Source: Gari tellinella
Taxonomy: Eukaryota > Mollusca > Bivalvia > Cardiida > Psammobiidae
Assembly (NCBI GenBank): GCA_922989275.2
Contig: OV277859.1
Location: 87,230,198-87,294,197, forward strand
Length of the DNA: 64,000 bases
Reading direction: 5' to 3'
This document shows, piece after piece, positions 10,794 through 21,361 of this stretch; the stretch's first letter is position 1, and every line of letters starts with the position of its first letter. The notes beneath the pieces were generated by a model. The model was given only the letters and a program-made list of their open reading frames with translations, was not told the DNA's origin and made no database searches. The translations under genes and the position numbers were made by a program.

Positions 10794-11090
10794 AGATGAA
10801 CACAGACTTGTATTTAGCGCCTACATTTGCAAGAAGAAGCATGAGGTTTGATTAATAAATATGTCTGCCCAATGCATGAAACAGTTACACAAATATAAAA
10901 AAATAATCTTACAAAATAGATTCCTGTTGTACTGTTTGCCTCGAATTAATAACGTTGTCCCAAAAAGAAACGCTTTTAACCTTTTACCGATACCTCATAG
11001 ACTTAACCTTACATTATTCTAATGCTGTTACCATGTTCTGATTAAGAGACATCGGGAAAAACCCCAGCTTTCTGATAGGTCGATACTTAA

Positions 11091-11335
11091 CCCTTTCCCC
11101 CCATAGAAGCGCCTTTTAGCGAATATAATTTATTCTTCCGCTGAAGAAAATAGTTCCAATTTAATCAGTCATGAATACATATTATAGGGAATATTTTCTA
11201 TATTCAAACACATGAAAGCTTAAAGCAGGCTGAAAGTAAAGCAGAATGCGCCTTAAGGCGCATTCTGCTTTACTTTCAACCTGCTTTAAGTAGTCACCTA
11301 TTTTTAATACTAGAAATAGGCTATCAGGTAAAGGA
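11091..11335 (-). mobile_element. TTAA MITE with core-2 hairpin
   Basis: 245 bp, in opposite orientation to 7416. TTAA at 11087-11090 and 11336-11339. The perfect apex is AATGCGCCTTAAGGCGCATT. The family segment ATTTAATCAGTCATGAATAC is present. Confidence 0.92.
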
Positions 11336-11336
11336 T

Positions 11337-11445
11337 TAAGCAGGCTAAAGGTAAAGCCAAAAGCTCGTCCATGAGCTTTCTGCTTTTTTGTAAGTCTGCT
11401 TTAATCACCCACATGTCTTTTACATTGCAAACGAACTATGAGAGA
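11337..11445. mobile_element. Fragment of a CAGTAGAACC-type core-2 MITE
   Basis: AAGCAGGCTAAAGGTAAAGC, AGCTCGTCCATGAGCT and CACCCACATGTCTTTTACA match the right part of the copy at 19589. It abuts the TTAA element on its left. Confidence 0.5.
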
Positions 11446-11697
11446 AATGGCTAAGACGCCGGTTTTTATTAAAGACTGATAGTTAAGCATACTTTGAGTG
11501 ACCGAATAAGACAAATTGGACTGTAAGTCAGTGCATGGCCACACACTCGAGTAAAGCCTCTCTAACGCTTAATTCAATTCCCTTTAGAAAAATTGGTTTG
11601 TCTGGTGCAAAAACGTATCAGCTAAGCTTTATGACACTTGTAAGAATTGAAATAATAATCGCTAAGCATGTGAAGTAGGGGAATGTATAACAAAATA

Positions 11698-12036
11698 CAG
11701 TGTACCCTCCCTACAGCGGCCCTCTCAACAACGACTCCCTGCTTACAACGATCTTGCCGCATTTCTCTACGCAGTGAAAACAGTCTAACGCTTTTACTCC
11801 TGCAATATCGTCAATATCATAAGTATGCATTTTAATAGAATAGATACCGGTATAACGATGAGTGACAAACAGCTTGAATCGTGATCAGACGCCGCAATAC
11901 GCGGCGTCTGATTTTGATTCAAGCTGTTTGCAAATGTAAGTCAAGTTTTAATTTTCCCCTCCCTATAACGGCTCCCTCCGGACAAAGCCCACAATCTATG
12001 TTTCCCATTAGGTGTCGTTGTAAAGACGGAACGCTG
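11698..12036 (+). mobile_element. TA-flanked CAGTGTTCCCTCCC MITE with core-1 hairpin
   Basis: 339 bp with TA at both ends. It opens CAGTGTACCCTCCCTACAGC and closes with GTCGTTGTAAAGACGGAACG then CTG. The core hairpin CAGCTTGAATCGTGATCAGA / GATTTTGATTCAAGCTG has the apex GCCGCAATACGCGGC. Confidence 0.92.
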
Positions 12037-12599
12037 TAACCAATTACCTTTGATAAGTCAAATGGACAATTTCAGTTTCCAATTAATGAACCTTATCCCA
12101 TTTTTTAAACATCTTAGGTTGATTTAAGCTGCGTATGCAAATAAATGGTATGGTCATATTGAAATTTCGGTATGTTGGCATTGTTGTGAAAAATAGGAAT
12201 GTACTGAAGCGTAGTAATATCCGTGTATTTCAGTTGAAATTAAATGGTATCAACCACGGCTTATTATAAACGATAACCAAGGGTAATGACAACCCAGGCA
12301 ATGGACGATCGAACCACAAACCATCTTGTTTAACAAAACAAAACAGTCGGCTAAGCGTTCATTTACGTAAAATGGGTCAATAAAGTTACCATCACGTTGT
12401 ATAAAACAATATCGAGATACGTCCGTGATAGGACTGTATCCAACGCTATCAAGTCTAACGAGCATGTACACTTACGCACTTAAAACGATTTGTCAAATGA
12501 GGTTATGTTAGACAACCAACGTATGGACAGCGTCAGAATATGCAGTTCTCCCGATATCTTGCAGTTTACCGATTCGGTTATGAATCTTTACCATAGTTT
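12037..12599. other. No feature recognised
   Basis: Unique-looking AT-rich sequence. One 73-codon reading frame (12250-12471, minus) has no recognisable motif and is not called. Confidence 0.4.
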
Positions 12600-12846
12600 C
12601 AAGCCTGCCATAAGTTGATAAAAAAAATCCTAAGATTTCAAATTTTTCAAACCCGTTTTTCCTGATTATACCTTTAACCTATAGTCTGCTTCTAGTTTTT
12701 AAAACACGTGATGCTTAAAGCAGGTTGAAAGTAAAGCATAATGCGCCTTAAGCCGCATTCTGCTTTACTTTCATCCTGTTTTAAGCTTCCATCTGTTGGA
12801 ATAAAAATCCGAAGATTTCGGAAAAATCCGGAGAAATGGCAGCCAT
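12600..12846. mobile_element. hAT-like CAGGGCTGCC MITE carrying a core-2 hairpin
   Basis: The left end CAAGCCTGCCATAAGTTGA and right end GAGAAATGGCAGCCATGG are inverted. Inside is AAAGCAGGTTGAAAGTAAAG with apex GCGCCTTAAGCCGC, the same hairpin as in the TTAA core-2 elements. Its sister at 54407 is flanked by a clean 6-bp duplication. Confidence 0.8.
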
Positions 12847-13099
12847 GGAGTCTATAATGAGAGGTAGCCGTGGCAGTCACAAATGTGTGATGCCGATTTG
12901 CCGTTCTTGACCTCAAATCGAATCGGATGGAAGAGGTAAGCCGTCAGTACGCCCTATCGATCCAATAAGTGTTCAAAAACTGTGTAAGCTCATCCGGAAC
13001 TCCCAACAACTCTCACAGCAACTCATAACCTCAGCTGTTGATATACCGAGAGAAAGAATGCCATTCAAACGTTCACACAATTGGTTTTGGAATTCTTAA
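12847..13099 (+). pseudogene. Possible coding fragment with one in-frame stop, unrecognised
   Basis: Reading from ATG at about 12845 gives 22 codons (MESIMRGSRGSHKCVMPICR..), one TGA at 12908, then 63 further open codons ending at TAA near 13099. The second part includes SVQKLCKLIRNSQQLSQQL and TSAVDIPRERMPFK, which look protein-like. I do not recognise the family. It could be an exon, a decayed transposon ORF or chance. Confidence 0.22.
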
Positions 13100-13574
13100 T
13101 CTATTGAAATTTTATATCTCCTATAAACTAGATTTCTGTTCACACATTTGAAAGCGTTTATTATAAATGACAACACTATATGTAAAACTAGTAAACAGTT
13201 ACGGTTAAATACTACACCGAACACGTTGTACCATGATTGCTTGTGTTGTCAATCTAACTAGAGCAGGCACAAATATTATGGCTACAAGTAACATTCGTTG
13301 AACCCTGAACAGTCCATGCCAATGCCGATACTATTTAAAAATATTTTATTAATTGATAACGTTTAACCAATTCACCCATGACACTTCAAATGGTCAGTTT
13401 CGGATTTCAGTTAAGTATAATCCCTTTTCACATATGTTATGGTTGACTGTAAAAAAAACCATTGTGAATTGTGAACAGACAAGCAGTACAAATACTGAAA
13501 AAATTGAAGCCATCTGATCAGGCATTGCACTGTTTGCATAGGACAAATATACATTACAAAGCATAGCAATGTAA

Positions 13575-13852
13575 AAATGACCGAGTAGTTGTAGTCACTT
13601 TGGCTACAATTCACGTTTAACTCTTCAACGTCGTGCGTTCGAATCCCTTTTTTGTGCACTTCGGTTTTTCATTTAAGGGGGTCATCCAGCTAGATTGTGA
13701 AAGGTCGATGTTCTATCCAGTTGTCTTTGTGTGCCTGAAACAGTGTATGATCGGCAATCTGGGGTCTTTCCAGCCTGCTAACAAGCTCGAGTTTGCGATA
13801 TGACTCAATAAACTATTAAAGTGAGCGACGTAAGATCCTAACAAAACAAATA
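13575..13852 (+). mobile_element. tRNA-derived SINE, bivalve type
   Basis: The 5' part carries RNA polymerase III promoter boxes: GACCGAGTAGTTGTAG (A box, tRNA-Ser-like) and GCGTTCGAATCCC (B box). The body GGGGTCATCCAGCTAGATTG, TCTATCCAGTTGTC and CTGGGGTCTTTCC, then GAGCGACGTAAGATCC and ACAAAACAAATA at the 3' end, follow the layout of a SINE widespread in bivalves. The copy is diverged and probably old. Recognition is from memory of the family. Confidence 0.7.
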
Positions 13853-13876
13853 TAGAAGTATTACTTAAGTGATTAA

Positions 13877-14084
13877 CCCCTTCACAGCCTTACCCCGAGT
13901 ACAGTAGTTTTATCAAACAGTTTGGATCCTGATAAGACGCCACGTAACGCGATGTCTGATCAGGATACAAACTGTTTTACACTCATTTCAATATTTCATA
14001 ACTCAAAATAACTTAATATTCAATTTGAGAAATAAAAGCAGGCGACAATTGTTTAAAATTGATGACGTCATGGCAGTGAAGGGG
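13877..14084 (-). mobile_element. CCCCTTCAC-type TTAA MITE with core-1 hairpin
   Basis: 208 bp with TTAA at 13873-13876 and 14085-14088. The inverted ends are CCCCTTCACAGCC / GGCAGTGAAGGGG. A GACGTCATGGCAGTG subterminal segment is shared with 22544 and 52070. The hairpin is GATAAGACGCCACG / CGATGTCTGATC. Confidence 0.9.
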
Positions 14085-14308
14085 TTAATACTTTTGAACC
14101 TGTCACGAAGTCGACGTTGTCTGGTTTGTTTCTGGTTAGATTGCAAATGTCAGCTATAAAACTAGCTTCCTGTTAAACAACACATGGTATTTGACAGTCT
14201 AGACAAAATCAGAATGTTTTCTTAATTATTAGACAAACGATTATTCACCCGCTTATCACCTTATTTCTTGTAAGTTTTTTCTAGAACTTTACCAATGGAA
14301 TAGATAAA

Positions 14309-14464
14309 GTACACATACGACAGCGCTTATTACATATCCATTGACCTCATCAACTGAAACGTCTGACACGTTGTAAAGGGTGTCTTGTACACATACGTCA
14401 GCGCTTATTACATATCCATTGACCTCATCAACTGAAACGTCTGACACGTTGTAAAGGTTGTCTT
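14309..14464. repeat. 78-bp perfect tandem duplication
   Basis: Two copies, 14309-14386 and 14387-14464, differ at about two positions. 78 is a multiple of three, so on the minus strand a 67-codon frame (14289-14492) repeats a 26-residue block containing NVSDVSVDEVNGYVISA twice. The block is acidic and protein-like, but no start, splice or homology evidence makes it a gene. Confidence 0.85.
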
Positions 14465-14477
14465 GAAACTGATTTAA

Positions 14478-14971
14478 CCATTTCACTCTCATTGACGCTT
14501 AACCCTTTCCCTTATAGAAGTGACTTTTAGCGCATTCATTTTATTTATCCGCCAAAGAAAATACATGTAGTTCCATTTTATACTGTCATGAACATGTACC
14601 ATAAAAAATATTTTCGATATCCTAGCAGATAGTAACTTAAAGCAGGCTGAAAGTAAAGCAGAATGCGCCCTAGGGCGCATTCTGCTTTACTTTCAACCTG
14701 CTTTAATAGGTCACATATCTTAACTACTAGAAACAGGCTATGTGGTAATGGGTTAAAAGCGCGTTTGCAAAAAGTTTGGATCCTGATCAAACGCAGTGTA
14801 ACGCGGCGTCTGATCAGTAACCAAACTGTTTGACACTCGTTCTGAAATTTCTCTAGTCACACTGCCTTATTTCTAAACTTTGAAACAACATTGCAGACAG
14901 CAAACTTGAAGCAGACGACAATGAAACGGTGAAGGGGTAAATATATCACGGAAAATTTATCAGTGAAAGGG
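14478..14971 (+). mobile_element. TTAA/core-1 MITE split by a TTAA/core-2 MITE
   Basis: The outer element runs 14478-14498 (CATTTCACTCTCATTGACG) and 14757-14971, with TTAA outside at both ends. It is interrupted at an internal TTAA by the element at 14503-14752. Its hairpin reads GATCAAACGCAGTG / CGCGGCGTCTGATC, so the arms have diverged. Confidence 0.88.
14503..14752 (-). mobile_element. TTAA/core-2 MITE nested in a core-1 MITE
   Basis: 250 bp with TTAA at 14499-14502 and 14753-14756. The apex is AATGCGCCCTAGGGCGCATT, perfectly palindromic. It inserted inside the left arm of the core-1 element, which dates it as the younger of the two. Confidence 0.93.
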
Positions 14972-14975
14972 TTAA

Positions 14976-15160
14976 ACCCTTACACCTCCACTGCCGACTT
15001 CGCACACAGTTTGAATCCAGATCAGACTTCGCCTTACTGTTTGGCACTCATATCAATGCCTCTTCATTCAAAACTTTAAAAGTTTGAATTTCACATAAAA
15101 TGACTGAAAACAAATTCTCGCAAACGATACTTTGTCTACAGTACATAAAGTAGAAGGGGA
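14976..15160 (+). mobile_element. Decayed TTAA/core-1 MITE
   Basis: CCCTTACACCTCCACTGCC, GCACACAGTTTGAATCC and TGGCACTCATATCAATGCC are family segments. It starts at the TTAA that ends the previous element. The right end is eroded. Confidence 0.55.
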
Positions 15161-15600
15161 ACAATTAAATATTTTGTCTCTATCTAGACTAATACATCTG
15201 TAGTATATGGGGTTTTAAATTTGTGATATCCACTTTCTGTCTCAAAAGCATAACTCTGTGAACATAATTAAAGTGATTAAAGTTGAAATGCGCTTGCCCA
15301 ACGAGTGCCACACACCATTGTCATGTTACAACTGCTTTGAATTTGTTCTAATATATTTGAAAATATTGTCCGAAGCATATTTACTTTGAGACATACACTA
15401 GAGATGCATAACGTGGTGTGCGAATACAACATTGGATGACGGAATATCGCGTACCATTTCCATATGTTGTGTATGAGTATACTTACAGGGCTGCAAGATA
15501 AATTCCTGTTGTTTGATTTGGTTCTGTAACGGTTTTGATGATCTGTCTGACATGGTTCTGCACGTTTTCCTGAGGACAGAATAAACTATAAAATAAATAT

Positions 15601-15754
15601 AGGATCTGTCATGGGTCGATGTTTAAGACAGGCTGATCTCAAACGAGTCTAGAATCGAAATGTTATTAAGCGAGCCTTGGCGAGCTTAATAACTTTTCTA
15701 TTCTAGATGAGTTTGAGATCAAATTGTCTTAAACATCGACGAGTGACAGATTCT
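15601..15754. mobile_element. 154-bp palindromic foldback element
   Basis: AGGATCTGTCATGGGTCGAT, AAACGAGTCTAGAATCG and GTTATTAAGCGAGCC on the left are mirrored by GGCGAGCTTAATAAC, TCTAGATGAGTTTGAG and TCGACGAGTGACAGATTCT on the right. It has a four-base loop and no coding content. Confidence 0.85.
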
Positions 15755-15755
15755 T

Positions 15756-15947
15756 TTTCTCACATAACCAACGATTTAAGTTATTTGTTAAAGCAATAGG
15801 CATCTTTATGAACCCCGGTGACGTCAAAACGCTGTTATAAATAGTGACGTTATTGTTACGTCATCAAATTGATCTTACACATGTTGGAGATAAGGATATT
15901 CGTCATCGTTATTCGCTATAGAAAACAAGGGTAGTTATGTGAGAAAA
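15756..15947. promoter_or_regulatory. CRE/TATA cluster bounded by an inverted repeat
   Basis: TTTCTCACATAAC (15756-15768) is inverted as GTTATGTGAGAAA (15934-15946). Between them are TGACGTCA (15819-15826), TATAAATA (15836-15843), a TGACGTTA and TTACGTCA (15856-15863). This could be a core promoter carried by a mobile element, or chance. No ORF follows within reach on either strand. Confidence 0.25.
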
Positions 15948-16219
15948 TTACATCCTTGTTCATTTAGTTTGTGTAATAGTTCACATGATAAATGATCTTA
16001 GAGGCCGAATTTGAGTGAGACATATTTATTCCGGGTAGAAAGTTTAAACGCTGTAGAGATGACACGTTGCATTTGTTGTTTAGCGTATAAACTAGTTTTC
16101 CGCATATCACGGGTAAGATTGTGATATTTCTTTTTTATGATTTGGGTCTGAATTCGTTATTAACAGAAGGCTTTCAAAACATTTATCCAGTTTCGACATG
16201 GTCTCATTTCAATGTTTAA

Positions 16220-16310
16220 GACAGTTTGTTGCGATTAAAGCAAAAGGCAGATACAGTAGAATGCGCCTGAACAAACTATCTGCCTATTTTCAGCCTAATT
16301 TTTAAACTTT
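16220..16310. mobile_element. Core-2-related hairpin fragment
   Basis: GATTAAAGCAAAAGGCAGAT, GTAGAATGCGCCTGAAC and CTGCCTATTTTCAGCC are recognisable but mismatched core-2 arms. Ends could not be set. Confidence 0.4.
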
Positions 16311-17833
16311 CACTTGTCATGATGCAGCACTAAATATATAGCTCGTTTACATGAAGGCTCGATAATGTCTACAAGGAGTAAGTGAATGCGCAAAAAGGCG
16401 CAAATATTTAGAATGGGATGGAGGAGTTGGGCTTTTGGCACTGCGACACAGGATAGATCATATAACACCGATGAATGTTGAGATGAGATGCTAATAATTG
16501 TGAGTGATTATTCAGAAAGCCGATTTTCGGCTCATCTCATTCGCTGCAAAGCAGCGCATGTGATCAAAACCACCAATCTAACTTCATTTTAGTTCTTGGC
16601 AGAAGGAATAACCTCTGTCATATAAACAAAAACATCCCCTATGACATTTAAGCCACAGAACCACGCAAAGGTTGTAAATTCTATGGAGAAATACATTAGC
16701 TTGATATTTTCTGATATACTTCCCTGTTACTTTGAAATATATATTCTTAAACAGTCGATGCTATTTATACATTAAGTCAAACTTGTGTAAAGCTGTCACT
16801 GCTTATAAAGCAAAGGAAAGGTAACAACAATATCTGAAAAAGGGTCATCTGATTACCTCTGCCTCAATCTTCTTTACTTAAATATGTATTAACATCTAAA
16901 TTACTCATTACATTTGTATGTTTTAATTAACCGAGGTTAGGAATTCTTAATACAAACTTGTAAGATTTGATGTGAGATAATGTATAACCTACACAAGCAT
17001 GTGTCAGTCTGGGTATCTAAATTATTTTCAGAAAGTTTACCCTGAATATTTATAATAAACCTTCTGTTGCACGATAAATTCGTGTAAGTTTTTTTCTTCT
17101 TTATATGATATGTTTTGATAATATTATATATACTATTGGTTTCAAAGTGGTCTATTTCAGCTGTCATAAAGAATGTTCCTAAATTTATAAAACTGGTTAC
17201 CTCAAGCTAAATTTATCTTTTAACAAACCAAATTAGCTATATGTCGAAGACCCTACAAAATTCCTACCGTTTCTGATTTTATATGAATGAATTATATATC
17301 ACGAAATACTTCAAGCGAAAACATCCTATCGATATGTATATATAGGATTAAATGGCATTTTAATTCCGAGCCAGATGAAACCTTTATATAAACTCTCAAT
17401 CATAAAGCAATACATCATTCATATTTTAACCTCTTTACTAAAATAAAATCACTGTAAGGTTTAACTTGTTGACGTAATTGAGCAAATAAAAAGCAAATTC
17501 ATGTCTCAGAATTCAGAAGCAAATCGCTTCATTGTCATTAATTGATGTAAATTGGGGTCTTAGATTATTGTTAAATGCTACACTCAATATGATTATTGTC
17601 TTAAACGAGTTCTATAACCTCGGGGCCCAATGTTCGAGCTGAATCAAATGTTTTGAAATGTTCCAGCAGCAGAAGGATAACGTATACGATACGTTCTCAA
17701 TTGTTTTACACTTGGTGTATAACATTAATACTAGCAAATACACCAGATTTGTCACGTTCTTAAAAGTGAAGTTTGTGTTGAGTGAAAATTCTTATCTTGT
17801 GACCCTGACAAGTGTGAGCATTCCTCATGAAAA
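16311..17833. other. Stretch without recognisable features
   Basis: AT-rich, with no terminal repeats, and only short unremarkable frames (16937-17167 minus; 17658-17849 plus). This is the longest MITE-poor part of the left half. Confidence 0.4.
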
Positions 17834-18036
17834 TCCTTCACTACCATGACGTCATATGCTTTAACAATTGCGTCTGCATTAATTTCTCATTTAAATTTCA
17901 TGAAAATTGAATAAAGATAAGTCGTGATGAGTGTCAAATTATTTGATTCCTGATCAGACGCCACGTTATGCGGCGTCTGATGAGACACACTCTGTTTGCA
18001 AATAACCATTGTATTTGGGGTGAAACAGAGAAAGGG
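17834..18036 (-). mobile_element. Decayed CCCCTTCAC-type TTAA MITE with core-1 hairpin
   Basis: CCATGACGTCATATGC, ATTTCTCATTTAAATTTC and GATCAGACGCCACG / TGCGGCGTCTGATG are present. The right TTAA is intact at 18037-18040 after GAGAAAGGG. Confidence 0.7.
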
Positions 18037-18539
18037 TTAAGTGCCTAAGCATTGTAGTGCATGTAAAAGCGGGCATGTACTGACAATTTGCAGATGACAC
18101 TTTGCTCTTTGACTATTCTTTTTTTATGCATCAATTTCTGTAAAAATCAATTCCATCACCTTAATCGGTTTTGTGATAATATGTAGTGTAGGACTAAACT
18201 TGGGCGTAAAATGTATCTCGTTCAATTATTTGCAAAGGGCCAGTGACAGTATGTTATTCAAATATTTAGTTCATACAAAGGCATGACCATCATTTGATAA
18301 CGCAGATTTCGGTAATATGACATGGTCGCATAGCAATACAGCAAAAGGCATGATGCTGACCATTGTCTCAACCCTGATGGCAATGGGATGACTCACCCGA
18401 AAACGTTTATTTGAGACTGTTAACCTTAGCAGCAACAACAACAACAATAAAGGAAATCAGACAAAACATCGAAACCCCGATAAAAGGCCAATACATGTAG
18501 ATCTTCATTTGTCAAAAGTAATCTACAATATTATGTTTA

Positions 18540-18645
18540 ATTCTACCCTTTTATGCCTAGCATCCCTTAAAGGGGACATTATTATAGGCAAATAGTATAG
18601 ACACATTATTTTATTTCAAACCTTATTTCTAGCTACACTTGAACC
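18540..18645. mobile_element. Half copy of the CAAACAGTGTAGAC element
   Basis: TTATGCCTAGCATCCC and AGGCAAATAGTATAGACAC match the left part of the fragment at 8353. The hairpin is cut off. Confidence 0.35.
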
Positions 18646-18818
18646 TCGATATCTCAAACTAAATTAAATCGAATGAGCCAGTATAATTATTTTCTGCGGA
18701 CGAATTCAAATTATTCGAGCTTAATTTTATCGAACATATAGGTCTGTACTTCAAGTTACAACATGGCTACACCACATAAGCTCGGTTTTCGGGAGATCGA
18801 GTTGTCGAGATTCGATTG
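18646..18818. mobile_element. TA-flanked CACTTGAACCTCGAT MITE
   Basis: CACTTGAACCTCGATATCTC is inverted at the right as GTTGTCGAGATTCGATTG, with TA outside both ends. 173 bp. It resembles, but is not the same as, the CAGTCGAAACTCGA family at 20181 and 61741. Confidence 0.7.
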
Positions 18819-19131
18819 TATAATACCATGACCAACCTTCAATTATTTGAGAGTATCATTATATTTCATATTGCCTAGATGTGTCATATACGTCAACCTA
18901 TAATGAAATGATAGACAACATGGAGGTCAAAACATAAATGATAATCTATTTCATGGATATCCTATAGCTATAAAAACAACTTTGTGTTACATAATTGACC
19001 TTGGTCCATCGTCTACAGTTTTCATAGATATCAAACTATATGAAATATAATCAATGTGCTGTTTCAGGGAATACGGTCTGTTAGCTATCTAAACAAACAC
19101 ATTTTTATTATTTAATGAGCTATGTTATATA

Positions 19132-19235
19132 CAGTGGAGATGGTGTTATTCTTTTCAAATAAACAAGTTTATGTTAAAACAGCTAATGTCAATTGTAAAC
19201 AGTTTGGGACCATATCAGAGGCTGGGTCAAACTTT
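19132..19235 (+). mobile_element. Left half of a CAGTGGAGAA MITE
   Basis: TA then CAGTGGAGATGGTGTTATTC, GTAAACAGTTTGGGACC and a broken apex. The right half is gone. Confidence 0.7.
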
Positions 19236-19298
19236 GAAACACAAGTAGGCAATTTTCTCATATTAATGGATTGCGTTCGCGGTTAGCTTCATTTAGGT

Positions 19299-19520
19299 AC
19301 CCTTTTACTCTCAATTACGCCAAAAGGCGCGTTTGCAAACATTTTGGATCCAGATCAGACGCCGCCTACATGTAACTGTGAGACACTCGTTTTGAAATGT
19401 ATTCAGTCATACTGCCTTAAATTTAACTTTCAAGCGATATTGCGGACAACAATAGTTAAGCAGACAACACTATGGCGGTAAATTGGTAAATACCCCACGA
19501 ACAATTTGATCATGAAGGGT
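19299..19520 (+). mobile_element. TTAA/core-1 MITE, second hairpin arm deleted
   Basis: CCCTTTTACTCTCAATTACG, GTTTGCAAACATTTTGGATC, GATCAGACGCCGCC and GAGACACTCGTTTTGAAATG match 22047. The right palindrome arm is replaced by a short unrelated joint. The right flank reads TTCA. Confidence 0.8.
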
Positions 19521-19588
19521 TCAATGGGAAACTTCTCAACTGTAGTAATAAAAACAATAATTGAAGTATATGAAAGTACGGTTAAATA

Positions 19589-19793
19589 CAGTAGAACCTC
19601 TCTATTACGACCACTAAAATGTGTCAAATATTAGTCATTTAAGACAGGTGAATGCTTAAAGCAATGTGACAGTGAAACAGAAAGCTCCTACAGGAGCTTT
19701 CTGTTTCACTTTCACATTGCTTTAAGCTGTCACCTGTCTTTTATACGGACATTTAGCCTTCTTTTTAGTGGTCGTAATAGAGAGATTCTACTG
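19589..19793. mobile_element. TA-flanked CAGTAGAACCTCTC MITE with core-2 variant hairpin
   Basis: 205 bp, TA on both sides, inverted ends CAGTAGAACCTCTCTATTAC. The hairpin AAAGCAATGTGACAGTG..GAAAGCTCCTACAGGAGC is nearly perfect. The layout (AAAGCA..GAAAG core, CCTGTC shoulder) parallels the core-2 elements with quite different ends. A matching copy is at 53555. Confidence 0.93.
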
Positions 19794-19983
19794 TATCTCT
19801 ATTACGACCAGTATTTTAGGTTAATTTTGGGTGATAGTTTGGTGTTACAGGCAGGTAGCTGCTTAAAACAAGATGAAATTAAGGAGCTTTCTGCTTTATT
19901 TTCTTTTTGCTTTGAGCTGTCACCTGTCTCTAAATCTTCAATTAATTTTTCTTTTCAGTGTTCGTAATACAGAGGTTTTGCTG
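19794..19983. mobile_element. Older CAGTAGAACC-type MITE, tandem to the previous one
   Basis: TCTCTATTACGACCAGTATT, AAGGAGCTTTCTGC and GAGCTGTCACCTGTC, ending GAGGTTTTGCTG. It has lost half of the hairpin and shares the TA boundary with the fresher neighbour. Confidence 0.7.
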
Positions 19984-20180
19984 TGAATGATAGAGTACAG
20001 AACTACAGATGCATTTTGATAAATCCCATTTGGTAGCATTATGGTCGTGCTTGTAATTAAATTCGTCGGCACATTTCTAGTTTGGACACAACTGCACTTG
20101 GGCTAAGAGACAAGACAACGAACATAGAAATAGCATTAGAGTTAATTTGGGAAGCTGAAACAGGGAAAACAGACTTTATG

Positions 20181-20363
20181 CAGTCGAAACTCGATAGTTC
20201 GAACTCGCTTTAGTCCGAACATACCCATATTTCAAAGTTAACGTGGCTAAAAGGGTATGTTTGAACTTTAAAATACTGGTATGTTCAGTCAGGTTATAGC
20301 AATTCTTTTTATGAAATACTGGTATGGTCGATTTGAGCGGGTCGAAGTATCGAGTTTCGACTG
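20181..20363. mobile_element. CAGTCGAAACTCGA MITE
   Basis: CAGTCGAAACTCGATAGTTC is inverted at the right as GAAGTATCGAGTTTCGACTG, followed by TA. Internal TTCAAAGTTAACGTGGC and TTTGAACTTTAAAATAC are also inverted relative to each other. A related copy is at 61741. Confidence 0.85.
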
Positions 20364-20863
20364 TACTTAGACTGTACTTAGAGGTAGTCGGGCACAAAAC
20401 CTATAACTTCCACAAAGGTGCTGCACTAATAGAGACTGAAATAAATTATCAGGCATAAGGTTCTATAAATGAGAAAACATATGATTAGTACTCGTATATG
20501 CAATTAGCCTTATTTCACAGTTAACATTTAAGAAACTTGAAAAGCAATATTTTTTTTCTCATATATATTGATTTAAATAATGTTTTACATGTTCAGTGTT
20601 TATACTACACATAGCATGCGCTACCAAATAAAGAGGCACTTTCAACTCTTAAGTTGTCTGTTTAATCCTTCCTCAAACAAATAAAGTCTACTATGACATT
20701 TCGTCTTCAGTTTTATTCGAAAAACAAAGTTTTGAAGTTCTGATTGAAGAACTACTGATACATATACGAGTGACATGTGCCTTTACATAACAAATAGACT
20801 TATCCAATATATAAGCATGAACGAAATATGTCATTATGTAACACATGTGGTTATTTCAGCCGG

Positions 20864-20930
20864 TGAAATCCATGCATGGTCATACAAGAAATTCTGAAAA
20901 CGTAAACGTTTCGATGGTTGCTTTTATCAT
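20864..20930 (+). repeat. Left copy of a 66-bp direct repeat
   Basis: Matches 21296-21361 at about 61 of 66 positions, including CATACAAGAAATTCTGAAAA and CGTAAACGTTTCGATG. The 365 bp between the copies holds a small inverted-repeat element and a truncated CAGTGGAGAA MITE. Confidence 0.85.
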
Positions 20931-20992
20931 GTTTAAAAAACACCTGTGCTATTATCCCATTCAAAAACGCTCCATTATTTTCCAGGAATGAA

Positions 20993-21094
20993 GCGTTTGG
21001 AACAATAGGTCTCCATTACTTTTCCCTACACAAGTGTGTAATAGTTACACAATTGTGTCGGAAATAAGTAATGGAGACTTTTTGTTCCGAACGC
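20993..21094. mobile_element. 102-bp inverted-repeat element
   Basis: GCGTTTGGAACAATAGGTCT..CCATTACTTTTCC is mirrored by GGAAATAAGTAATGG..GTTCCGAACGC around an ACACAAGTGTGT-like centre. Confidence 0.75.
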
Positions 21095-21111
21095 TCCATT
21101 CCTATAAACGG

Positions 21112-21290
21112 TGGGGAATGCGTTATTCTTTCCCAATAAACGCGTTTACGCTAAAACTTGTATTTCCATTGCAATTAGTTTGGAGCCAGATCAACCGGGT
21201 AACCCGGCGTCATATCAGGCTCCAAACTGTTTCCCACTCAGATTTAAACGGGTACTATAAATTGCCGAAAAGTTATAATTTTCATAATTT
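21112..21290 (+). mobile_element. Truncated CAGTGGAGAA MITE with core-1 hairpin
   Basis: GTTATTCTTTCCCAATAAAC through GATTTAAACGGGTACT. The hairpin reads GATCAACCGGGTAACCCGG; a CAGACGC block is missing from the left arm only. Both terminal CAGTGGAG sequences are lost. Confidence 0.8.
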
Positions 21291-21295
21291 TCATT

Positions 21296-21361
21296 GAAAT
21301 CTATGCATAGTCATACAAGAAATTCTGAAAACGTAAACGTTTCGATGTATTCTTTTATCAT
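21296..21361 (+). repeat. Right copy of the 66-bp direct repeat
   Basis: Partner of 20864-20930. Confidence 0.85.
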
